Positions 31,425-38,728 of a DNA stretch of 64,000 nucleotides are shown piece by piece (position 1 is the stretch's first letter; the number at the start of each line of letters is the position of its first letter). Position numbers and translations under genes: made by a program. Source of the DNA: Salinivirgaceae bacterium (GTDB lineage Bacteria > Bacteroidota > Bacteroidia > Bacteroidales > SZUA-534); the NCBI GenBank assembly GCA_017527435.1, contig JAFXQB010000007.1:36161-100160 (forward strand), written 5' to 3'. Under the pieces are notes generated by a model. It saw nothing but the letters and a program-made list of their open reading frames with translations. It ran no database searches and was not told the DNA's origin.

Positions 31425-32735
31425 TTACAATCTGATGATGTTTCCGCCTAAAGCGTTGATTCGCAAGTCGATGTCCTCATATCCGCGGTCAATCTGGTCG
31501 ATGTTGTCGATGACCGATGTGCCCTTGGCCGAGAGCGCCGCAATGAGCATTGCCATACCTGCGCGGATGTCGGGGCTGGTCATATTGATGCCCTTCAGGC
31601 GGTGCTTGTTGTTCAGTCCGATGACGGTGGCGCGGTGCGGGTCGCAAAGGATTATCTGCGCGCCCATATCTATCAGTTTATCAACAAAAAACAGTCGGCT
31701 CTCGAACATTTTCTGATGGAAAAGCACGCTGCCGTTGGCCTGTGTGGCCACCACCAAAAGCACGCTTAAAAGGTCGGGGGTGAGCCCTGGCCACGGCGCG
31801 TCGTCGATGGTGAGTATTGAGCCGTCGATAAATGTCTCAATTTCATAATGTTCCTGCGCGGGGATGAACAGGTCGTCGCCCCGCAGTTCCATTTGTATGC
31901 CCAACCGCTGGAACGCCCGCGGAATGATGCCCAAATTCTGATACGATACATTATTGATTGTCAGCGCCGAACGCGTCATTGCGGCCAAGCCGATGAAACT
32001 GCCAATCTCAATCATATCGGGCAGGATGGTGTGGTCGCAGCCGTTGAGCGACGTCACGCCCTCAATGGTGAGCAGGTTCGACCCAATGCCCGAAATGCGC
32101 GCGCCCATTTTGTTCAGCATTTTGCAAAGTTGCTGAATATAAGGCTCGCACGCGGCGTTGTAGATGGTGGTTGTGCCTTGCGCCATTACGGCCGTCAGAA
32201 TAATGTTGGCCGTGCCCGTCACCGACGCCTCGTCGAGCAGCATATATGTGCCTTTCAGGTTTTTACCTTCAACGTTGTAGAATTTTCCGTCGGCGTTGTA
32301 CTCGAATTTCGCGCCCAAATTCTGCAGGCCGATGAAGTGCGTGTCCAATCGGCGCCGACCGATTTTGTCGCCGCCTGGTTTGGGAATGTACGCCTTGCCG
32401 AACCTTGCCAACAGTGGGCCAACAAGCATTACAGAGCCGCGGATTTTTGCCGTTTTTTCGGCAAACTCGCGCGATTGCAGATATTCGGGTTGGATGTTGT
32501 CGGCCTTGAACCGGCACGTATGTTTGTCGATGTGCTCAACTGTGACGCCCATATCGGCAATGATGTCGATGAGCGTGTTCACGTCGCGTATGCAGGGAAT
32601 GTTGCGGATAATGACTTCCTGGTCGGTGAGCAGAACGGCGCACAACACTTGCAGCGCCTCGTTTTTTGCACCCTGCGGCGTGATTGAGCCGCTGAGTTTG
32701 CAACTGCCGTTAATTTGGAATTTATTGACACTCAT
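31425..32735 (-). CDS. murA: UDP-N-acetylglucosamine 1-carboxyvinyltransferase (Asp in place of Cys115)
   Basis: First committed step of peptidoglycan synthesis: transfer of enolpyruvate from PEP to UDP-GlcNAc in the cytoplasm. 436 residues. The N-terminal GSITPQGAKNEALQVL contains the catalytic Lys-Asn pair. In the mobile loop the enzyme reads ARFGKAYIPKPGGDKIGRR, so the residue equal to E. coli Cys115, the target of fosfomycin, is Asp. That change is known to give natural fosfomycin resistance in Chlamydia and Mycobacterium, and is expected to do so here. It is the first gene of the run murA - DHH - FKBP - FKBP. The 160 bp before it hold no other gene. Confidence 0.95.
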   Translation of the reverse strand: MSVNKFQINGSCKLSGSITPQGAKNEALQVLCAVLLTDQEVIIRNIPCIRDVNTLIDIIADMGVTVEHIDKHTCRFKADNIQPEYLQSREFAEKTAKIRGSVMLVGPLLARFGKAYIPKPGGDKIGRRRLDTHFIGLQNLGAKFEYNADGKFYNVEGKNLKGTYMLLDEASVTGTANIILTAVMAQGTTTIYNAACEPYIQQLCKMLNKMGARISGIGSNLLTIEGVTSLNGCDHTILPDMIEIGSFIGLAAMTRSALTINNVSYQNLGIIPRAFQRLGIQMELRGDDLFIPAQEHYEIETFIDGSILTIDDAPWPGLTPDLLSVLLVVATQANGSVLFHQKMFESRLFFVDKLIDMGAQIILCDPHRATVIGLNNKHRLKGINMTSPDIRAGMAMLIAALSAKGTSVIDNIDQIDRGYEDIDLRINALGGNIIRL

Positions 32736-32897
32736 TTCGAGTCGAGCTTTTCTGATTTTGCGGCAAATTATGCAAAATGGAAAGCGCCCGAAAACGTCGG
32801 CTTTTCAATTTTTTAAAAAGTTATGCACAAAAAAACACAGACTCAATCAAGACCGAAGTCTTGTTGGTCTGTGTTGTAGGTGCTGAAAAGTCGAATG

Positions 32898-33362
32898 CTA
32901 CCTAATCAACTTCATATGCTCAATGTCGGTGTCCTTCTCGCAGTAGCAGCATTTGAGCTTGACTTTGCCGTCGTTTATCACGCGGAATTTCGTCGGGATG
33001 TTCTCGTGGTTGGTGATGCACTTCGGGTTCATACAGCGGGCGATGTTGAAAATCTGCTCGGGAACGTTCACCTGGCGCTTCTCAACAACTTCGTAATTCC
33101 TTATTATATTGAGTTTTGCGTGCGGCGCGACGAGCGCGATTTTGTCCACTTCAATGTCTTCGAAGAACTTGTCGGCAATTTTGATGATGGCTTTGCGGCC
33201 CAACTTCTCGCTGGGCAGATTGTAGCCGAAAGTTATCTGACTTTCAGTGAGTTGGTCGAGTCCTAGGATTGATATGACGTTGAACAGGTTCTGTGCCGGA
33301 ATATGGTCGATTACGGTTCCGTTCTCGATGGCCGAAACGCTCAAGGTTTTTGTGTTCTTCAT
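32898..33362 (-). CDS. pyrI: Aspartate carbamoyltransferase regulatory subunit
   Basis: Regulatory chain of aspartate transcarbamoylase, which binds CTP or ATP and carries zinc at the interface with the catalytic chain. 154 residues as usual. The N-terminal allosteric part has ENGTVIDHIPAQNLFNVISIL, with the nucleotide-binding Asp and His. The four zinc cysteines are in CMNPKCITN and KLKCCYCEKD, and both pairs are intact. It begins 8 bp after pyrB on the same strand, so the two form a pyrBI operon, and the enzyme should be of the E. coli-like allosteric type. Confidence 0.95.
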   Translation of the reverse strand: MKNTKTLSVSAIENGTVIDHIPAQNLFNVISILGLDQLTESQITFGYNLPSEKLGRKAIIKIADKFFEDIEVDKIALVAPHAKLNIIRNYEVVEKRQVNVPEQIFNIARCMNPKCITNHENIPTKFRVINDGKVKLKCCYCEKDTDIEHMKLIR

Positions 33363-33370
33363 AGTCTGAT

Positions 33371-34279
33371 TTATTTGAGTTGCAGTACTTTACAAATTAT
33401 CGCCTGACGGGTGTAGACGCCGTTCTGCGCCTGCTCAAAGTAGTAGGCCTTCGGGTTGTCGTCAACGTCGGTGCTGATTTCGTTCACTCGCGGCAGCGGG
33501 TGCAGAATCTTCATATTCGGCTTGGTGTGGTCGAGCATACTGTTTTTCAGTATGTAAACGTTCTTAACCTTCTCATACTCAAGCGGGTCGGCAAAGCGCT
33601 CACGCTGAACGCGGGTCATATACAGAATGTCGCAGTCGTTGATGTTTGGCGCCAACTCGGTGTGCTCTTCAAACGGTATGTTGCGCTGTTGCAGGAATGT
33701 GCGATACTCTTCGGGCAACCGCAACTCTTCGGGCGCGATGAAACTGAATGTCGGGTTGAAGTGCGACAGTGCCATAATGAGCGAGTGCACCGTGCGGCCG
33801 TATTTCAGGTCGCCAACCATTGTAATCTTCAGATTCTCAAGCGTTCCCTGCGTTTTGGTTATCGAGTACAGGTCGAGCAGGCATTGCGACGGGTGCTGGT
33901 TGGCGCCGTCGCCGGCGTTGATGATTGGCACCTTCGAAATCTCGGATGCGTAACGTGCCGCGCCTTCGAGCGGGTGGCGCATAATGATAAGGTCAACGTA
34001 GCAGCCCACCATTAAAATGGTGTCTTTCAGCGTTTCGCCCTTCGAAACGCTTGTCTGCGAACTGTCCGAAAAGCCTAAAACCTTGCCGCCCAACCGGTTG
34101 ACGGCGCTCTCAAAACTCAACCGCGTGCGTGTCGATGGCTCGAAGAACAGTGTGGCAGCCACTTTGCCGTCGAGCAGTTTCTGAACCGGATTCTTCTCGA
34201 AGTAGGCCGCAAGGTCCATAATCTCAAGATAGTCGTCTTTCGAGTAATCGTCTATCGCAACTAAACTTTTGTATTTCAT
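33371..34279 (-). CDS. pyrB: Aspartate carbamoyltransferase catalytic subunit
   Basis: Joins carbamoyl phosphate and aspartate in the first committed step of pyrimidine synthesis. 302 residues. The carbamoyl-phosphate loop [21 protein letters not shown] is complete, as are [11 protein letters not shown] (the 80s loop with its Ser and Lys), [12 protein letters not shown] and [21 protein letters not shown]. The mature end [14 protein letters not shown] carries the Pro-Leu-Pro-Arg aspartate loop. pyrI follows. In the 355 bp upstream, next to its start, a short AGGCA/TGCCT hairpin lies in the leader, and the rest is the repeat tract before the cstA-like gene. Confidence 0.96.
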   Translation of the reverse strand: MKYKSLVAIDDYSKDDYLEIMDLAAYFEKNPVQKLLDGKVAATLFFEPSTRTRLSFESAVNRLGGKVLGFSDSSQTSVSKGETLKDTILMVGCYVDLIIMRHPLEGAARYASEISKVPIINAGDGANQHPSQCLLDLYSITKTQGTLENLKITMVGDLKYGRTVHSLIMALSHFNPTFSFIAPEELRLPEEYRTFLQQRNIPFEEHTELAPNINDCDILYMTRVQRERFADPLEYEKVKNVYILKNSMLDHTKPNMKILHPLPRVNEISTDVDDNPKAYYFEQAQNGVYTRQAIICKVLQLK

Positions 34280-34380
34280 ACTGTTGTCAATTTAGGCAGG
34301 ATGCCTGTTTTCGGGGCTTAAATATATTTTTATCGTCAAAGCGCCGCGAAAAAAGATATAACCAAATTATTCACAAGGAC

Positions 34381-34550
34381 ACTAGGCATTAGGGATTAGT
34401 TATTTAGGAATTAGGAATTAGGAATTAGGTGTTAGGTATTGGAATTGAAGGTTGAGAAGTTAAGAATGGTTAGTTATCTAAACAGCGAAGCGACTAAACC
34501 TTTCGATTCACCGATTAACCAATTCACCGATTCACCAAAACTCTGTCGTC
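34381..34550. repeat. Long tract of degenerate 7-bp repeats before the CstA gene
   Basis: From 34381 the sequence divides into 7-mers that drift slowly: ACTAGGC, ATTAGGG, ATTAGTT, ATTTAGG, AATTAGG (three times), TGTTAGG, TATTGGA, ATTGAAG, GTTGAGA, AGTTAAG. It then changes to ACCGATT/CACCAAT-like words up to about 34550. It contains TCTAAACAGCGAA (34477-34489), shared with the region before gntR. It fills most of the 375-bp gap between pyrB and the CstA gene. TACCTTCG at 34622-34629 is a weak -7 box for the latter. Confidence 0.7.
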
Positions 34551-34654
34551 CGTCGTCCCCAAAAACTTTCCCCCTAAACACTAACCCCTAAACTTTTAAT
34601 ACACCAATTCACCAAAATCCCTACCTTCGCACATTGTTTAAAAAATATCCAATT

Positions 34655-36070
34655 ATGATAACTTTCGTTGTATCAGTTTTGGCACTCGTGCTCGGATATG
34701 TGTTCTACGGTGCCTTTGTTGAGCGGGTGTTCGGGGTTGACAGCAACCGACAGACACCTGCCTATACGCGTCAGGACGGTGTGGACTACATTCCGATGCC
34801 GCTCTGGAAAGTGTTTCTGATTCAGTTTCTTAACATTGCCGGCACGGGCCCCATTTTCGGCGCCATTGGCGGCATTCTGTTCGGCCCCGCGGCCTACCTT
34901 TGGATTGTGCTGGGCTGCATTTTCGGCGGCGCGGTTCACGATTTTATGTCGGGAATGATTTCGCTGCGCAAAGACGGCGCGTCGCTGCCCGAGATTGTGG
35001 GCGACGAACTGGGCTTGGGCGTGCGTCAGGTGATGCGCGTCTTCTCTCTGTTGCTGATGGTGATGGTGGGTGCTGTGTTCGTAACTACGCCCGCAGGTCT
35101 GCTCGAAGGGCTTACGCCGACGTCGGGATTCATTGGCGGCAAGACGTTCTGGTGCATTATCATTTTCTGCTATTATATGATGGCCACGCTGCTGCCAATC
35201 GACACGCTCATTGGTAAGATTTACCCCGTGTTCGGACTGGCGCTGCTCATTATGGCTGCTGGCGTTTTCATTGGCATTTTCAGCCATAGCGGCCCGATGC
35301 CCGAAATCACCGACGCCTTCCATACTCACCACCCTAAAGGATTGAGTATCTTTCCGTTCCTGTTCATAACCATTGCCTGTGGCGCCATAAGCGGATTCCA
35401 CGCCACGCAGAGCCCGATGATGGCCCGCTGCCTGAAAAACGAGCGCTACGGCCGCATTGCTTTCTACGGCGCGATGATTACCGAAGGCTTTGTGGCTCTG
35501 ATTTGGGCCGCCGCCGCAATCAAGTACGCTGGCGGAACGTCGGAAGGGCTGGCGCTGAAGATGAACGGCAACCCCGCCAACATTGTCAACTTCATTTGCA
35601 ACGACTGGATGGGCCGCATAGGCGCCGTTCTGGCCATTCTGGGCGTGGTGGCCGCCCCAATCACTTCGGGCGACACCGCTCTGCGCTCGGCTCGACTCAT
35701 AACCGCTGATTTTCTGCACTTTCCGCAGAACACCGTGCCCAAGCGTCTTGCCGTTTCGGTGCCAATCTTCGCCATTTCGGCCGTGCTGATGCTTATCGAT
35801 TTCGCCGTGCTCTGGCGCTATTTCGGCTGGTTCAACCAAACGCTGTCAATCTTCACCCTGTGGGCAATCACGGCCTATCTCTACCGCCACGGACGCCGCT
35901 ACATAATCACGCTCATTCCCGCCATTTTTATGACGTCGGTCTGCAGCACCTATATATTATTGGCGCCCGAAGGACTCAGCCTGCCGCCCGTCTGGGGATA
36001 CTCAATCGGCCTGGTGTTCACAGCGGTGCTGTCGGTGGTGGCGATTAGGTATATAATCAAGAAGAAGTAA
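34655..36070 (+). CDS. CstA-type carbon-starvation / peptide-pyruvate transporter
   Basis: Polytopic inner-membrane protein of the CstA family, implicated in uptake of pyruvate or peptides during carbon limitation. From the ATG at 34655 it has 471 residues, the shorter form usual in Bacteroidota (E. coli CstA is about 700). Family stretches: QFLNIAGTGPIFGAIGGILFGPAAYLWIVLG, GAVHDFMSGMISLRKDG, CGAISGFHATQSPMMARC and APITSGDTALRSARLITADF. Around twelve membrane helices can be drawn. A TTG seven codons upstream gives MFKKYPI before the conserved start and is not favoured. It is flanked on both sides by heptamer arrays. Confidence 0.87.
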   Translation: MITFVVSVLALVLGYVFYGAFVERVFGVDSNRQTPAYTRQDGVDYIPMPLWKVFLIQFLNIAGTGPIFGAIGGILFGPAAYLWIVLGCIFGGAVHDFMSGMISLRKDGASLPEIVGDELGLGVRQVMRVFSLLLMVMVGAVFVTTPAGLLEGLTPTSGFIGGKTFWCIIIFCYYMMATLLPIDTLIGKIYPVFGLALLIMAAGVFIGIFSHSGPMPEITDAFHTHHPKGLSIFPFLFITIACGAISGFHATQSPMMARCLKNERYGRIAFYGAMITEGFVALIWAAAAIKYAGGTSEGLALKMNGNPANIVNFICNDWMGRIGAVLAILGVVAAPITSGDTALRSARLITADFLHFPQNTVPKRLAVSVPIFAISAVLMLIDFAVLWRYFGWFNQTLSIFTLWAITAYLYRHGRRYIITLIPAIFMTSVCSTYILLAPEGLSLPPVWGYSIGLVFTAVLSVVAIRYIIKKK

Positions 36071-36078
36071 GGTGGAAG

Positions 36079-36134
36079 GTGTAAAGAGTAAAGAGTAAAG
36101 TGTAAGGTATTGGGTGTTGGGTGTTAGGTGTTGG
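36079..36134 (+). repeat. Eight tandem 7-mers after the CstA gene
   Basis: Eight contiguous units: GTGTAAA, GAGTAAA, GAGTAAA, GTGTAAG, GTATTGG, GTGTTGG, GTGTTAG, GTGTTGG. The first four are the same words as after leuB. The last four have changed to a GTGTTGG type while keeping the 7-bp phase, which shows how one array type turns into another. The rest of the gap to 36246 is ATTCACCGATT-like words. Confidence 0.8.
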
Positions 36135-36246
36135 GGATTTAAACCTGTTCAACTTGTTAAACCCGTTAAACAATTCACCGATTCACCAATTGACCAATTC
36201 CCCGAAAAAAATATCGACAAAAACTGACAAATCACACTATTTGTAA

Positions 36247-36254
36247 TACATTTG
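36247..36254 (+). promoter_or_regulatory. -7 box of the OmpH-like gene
   Basis: TACATTTG fits TAnnTTTG and lies 36 bp before the ATG at 36291. It excludes the longer open frame that begins at 36252. No clear -33 TTG is seen. Confidence 0.5.
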
Positions 36255-36290
36255 GCGCAACATAATTTTAAAGTAATTAAACAGATTTAT

Positions 36291-36893
36291 ATGAAGACAA
36301 ATTCAATTATCGCCTGTGCAGTCGCAGTGGTTGCAATGGGCTTTCTTGCAACAAGTTGTGCAAATCAGACTCAAACTTCGGCCGCAGCCGTGGCAAACGA
36401 TTCAACCTGCGTTGGCGCGTGCGACATTGCCTTTATCGATGTTGATTCGATTCTGGTGAACTACAAACTCTCAATTGAGTTGAACGACGCCATTATGAAG
36501 AAGTACGCCAATATGCAGAGCAAACTCGAGCGCGACGCCAAATCGCTGCAGAAGGACATTGAGACCTTCCAAGACAAGGTTCAGAAAGGCATTTTCCTGA
36601 CCACCCAACGCGCCGAAGAAGAGCAGCAGCGCCTGGTTGTCCGTCAGCAAGAATTCCAACGCCTTCAGGACGAGTACTCGAACCAACTGGCTGTTGAACA
36701 GCAGAATATGAACAACCAACTGTTCGAGAAGATTTCTGAATACGTTAAGAAGTACAACACACCCGAGCGCTACAAGTTCATTCTCACCCGCACCATTGGC
36801 GGCAGTATGTGGTACGCCAACGAGTCGTACAACATTACCAACGACATTATCAAAGGTCTGAACGACGAGTACGAAGCAAATAAGAAGAAGTAA
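36291..36893 (+). CDS. Skp/OmpH-family periplasmic chaperone (lipoprotein)
   Basis: 200-residue protein of the OmpH/Skp family, which holds unfolded outer-membrane proteins in the periplasm. From the ATG at 36291 the signal MKTNSIIACAVAVVAMGFLATSC ends in a lipobox-like L-A-T-S-C, so unlike classic Skp it is probably lipid-anchored. After the strand AFIDVDSILVNY comes a long coiled coil (about 70-155) rich in Lys/Glu/Gln: KYANMQSKLERDAKSL, QDKVQKGIFL, RLVVRQQEFQRLQDEYS. The C-terminal part YKFILTRTIGGSMWYANESYNIT matches OmpH proteins of Bacteroidota. It is a single-gene transcript with its own promoter and terminator. Confidence 0.85.
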   Translation: MKTNSIIACAVAVVAMGFLATSCANQTQTSAAAVANDSTCVGACDIAFIDVDSILVNYKLSIELNDAIMKKYANMQSKLERDAKSLQKDIETFQDKVQKGIFLTTQRAEEEQQRLVVRQQEFQRLQDEYSNQLAVEQQNMNNQLFEKISEYVKKYNTPERYKFILTRTIGGSMWYANESYNITNDIIKGLNDEYEANKKK

Positions 36894-36916
36894 ACGCTTG
36901 ATTGATTTGATTTTAT

Positions 36917-36948
36917 AAGCCGTCTGCTTTGCGCGGGCGGCTTTTTTT
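36917..36948 (+). terminator. Intrinsic terminator after the OmpH-like gene
   Basis: AAGCCGTCTGC (36917-36927) pairs over 11 positions (two G-T) with GCGGGCGGCTT, followed by seven T to 36948. Confidence 0.85.
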
Positions 36949-37036
36949 ATTGTAATTGCCGACCGAAGCGATGTTCGTTCCGCCAAAAACACTATCTTCC
37001 AACCCGAAATTTGTAAACTTAAAACTTACTAATCAG

Positions 37037-38014
37037 ATGGTTAAATGGGGTATAATCGGCTCCGGATGGATTGCCGAAAAAATGGCTGGCGACTTCCGTC
37101 GTGTACGTGGTGCAAAGATTGTGGCTGTTGCCGCACGTGAGTTGTCAAGGGCTAAAGCCTTTGCCGACAGGTTTGGGATTGCTCGCGCCTACGGCAGTTA
37201 CGAGCAGTTGGCCGCCGATGCCGACATTGATATTGTCTACATTGCCACGCCGCACAACTTCCACCTTGAGCACACAATGCTCTGCCTGAAACACGGCAAG
37301 CACGTGCTCTGCGAGAAGCCTGTAACCGTGAATGCCGCTGAATTTGCCGTTATGCGTGCCGAAGCCGAGCGCCGCCACCTGTTCCTGATGGAAGCCTTCT
37401 GGACCAATTTCCTGCCCACAACGCAGAAAGCGCTCGAGTGGGTGCGGTCGGGTGTTTTGGGGCGCATTGAGTTGATTCAGGCCAATCTGGGTTTTGTGAT
37501 GCGCAACGACCCGCAAGGCCGTTTTTTCAATCCCAATCTGGCCGCCGGCTCGCTACTCGACCTTGCCGTCTACAACCTGAACTTCGGGCGGCTGATGGCG
37601 CAGTCGGTCGAGAAAAGTTACTCAATAACCGCCCAAATGACCGACCGCGGCATTGACAATGTCGATTCCATTCAAGTTGAATACCAGAATGGCATATCGG
37701 GCTTATACGCAACAAGTTCCGACGCCTTGCTTGTGAACGACGCCTACATTGTCGGCACCAAGGGCAAGGTGATTGTCAGCGATTTCCACATGAGCCGCCG
37801 TGCACAATTAATAATAGGTGAAAAGGTCGCCGAAACCTTCACCGACCGCCGCACCACTGCCGGTTACGACTACGAAGCGCAATCGGTTACCGACTGCTTG
37901 CGCCGCGGACTCACCGAGAACCCGCTTCGCACACTCAATGATACCGAATCGAGTATGAAACTGCTCGACGCTATGCGCCAGCGCATTGGACTGAAGTATC
38001 CGTTTGAGAAATAG
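37037..38014 (+). CDS. Gfo/Idh/MocA family oxidoreductase
   Basis: NAD(P)-dependent oxidoreductase of 325 residues from the ATG at 37037. Rossmann motif GIIGSGWIAEKM at residues 5-16, the catalytic EKP-type motif in HVLCEKPVTVNAAEF, and the C-terminal beta-sheet domain starting GRIELIQANLGF. The LEAFWTNFLP-like stretch MEAFWTNFLPTTQK links it to the dihydrodiol dehydrogenase/trans-1,2-dihydrobenzenediol branch, which acts on sugars or related polyols. The substrate cannot be named. The open frame reaches further upstream to a TTG, but conserved sequence begins MVKWGIIG. It stands alone, converging on queH. Confidence 0.85.
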   Translation: MVKWGIIGSGWIAEKMAGDFRRVRGAKIVAVAARELSRAKAFADRFGIARAYGSYEQLAADADIDIVYIATPHNFHLEHTMLCLKHGKHVLCEKPVTVNAAEFAVMRAEAERRHLFLMEAFWTNFLPTTQKALEWVRSGVLGRIELIQANLGFVMRNDPQGRFFNPNLAAGSLLDLAVYNLNFGRLMAQSVEKSYSITAQMTDRGIDNVDSIQVEYQNGISGLYATSSDALLVNDAYIVGTKGKVIVSDFHMSRRAQLIIGEKVAETFTDRRTTAGYDYEAQSVTDCLRRGLTENPLRTLNDTESSMKLLDAMRQRIGLKYPFEK

Positions 38015-38057
38015 ATGGTTACGGATGTGTGAACTGTTGTGAACAGGGTGGATTGTA

Positions 38058-38684
38058 TCATTCTCTCACAATCAACTCTTTGCCATTTGCTTTCCGCCAT
38101 TCGTTGGCAGCTTTAAGGCTGAATTCGCAACCGCAGTATTGCTGCTCGTAAAAGTTGTATTCTTTGATGATTTCGATGCGGCGTTCGCTCAAGCCGCCTT
38201 TGCGCCAGTTTTGATCCCAAAATGTGACGCCGTTCACTTGCGATGCGGCCCATATGCCGGCTTCGTTAATCTGCTCAAGGCTTTTCCAACGTGACGATGC
38301 CAGGGTGGTGGTGAACACATCGAATCCATTTTGGGCGGCGTATTGTGCTGTGCGCAGAAGCCTGTGTTTGAAGCATATAAGGCAACGTTGGCCACGCTCG
38401 GGCTCTGCGGCAAGCGGTTGTGCGGTCTGCAGCCATTGGTCGTGATTGTAGTCATCATCGATGATGTCGAGCCCCAGATTTTGTGCAAACCGTGTGCATT
38501 CATCTTTGCGGATTTGGTATTCGCTCAATGGATAAATGTTTGGATTGCAGTAGAATATAGTCGGACGGATGCCGTTTTCGAGCAGACATTCAACAATGGC
38601 CGACGAGCAAGGCGCACAGCAGGCGTGAAGCAGCACTTTGGTTGCCTTGGTTGGTGTGGTCAGTTTCAATGTCCCGTGCTTCAT
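38058..38684 (-). CDS. queH: Epoxyqueuosine reductase QueH
   Basis: Last step of queuosine synthesis: reduction of epoxyqueuosine to queuosine in tRNA, by the cobalamin-independent QueH enzyme that replaces QueG. 208 residues. All family cysteines are present: LLHACCAPCSS at the N-terminus, RCLICFKHRL in the middle, and YEQQYCGCEFSL near the end, which bind the Fe-S cluster and a second metal. NPNIYPLSEYQIRKDE and TTTLASSRWKS are further signatures. No other queuosine gene is in the window. It lies 44 bp from the M49 peptidase gene on the same strand. Confidence 0.93.
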   Translation of the reverse strand: MKHGTLKLTTPTKATKVLLHACCAPCSSAIVECLLENGIRPTIFYCNPNIYPLSEYQIRKDECTRFAQNLGLDIIDDDYNHDQWLQTAQPLAAEPERGQRCLICFKHRLLRTAQYAAQNGFDVFTTTLASSRWKSLEQINEAGIWAASQVNGVTFWDQNWRKGGLSERRIEIIKEYNFYEQQYCGCEFSLKAANEWRKANGKELIVRE

Positions 38685-38728
38685 GATGCGGTAAAAATAC
38701 TTGAATTTGCCTGTCGATAGAACATTGT

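Noticed and set aside
34673..35839. Long minus-strand open frame (388 codons) opposite the CstA gene
   Set aside because: Shadow of a GC-rich coding gene. Its product is His/Gln/Arg-rich without any family pattern, while the plus strand has a clear transporter.
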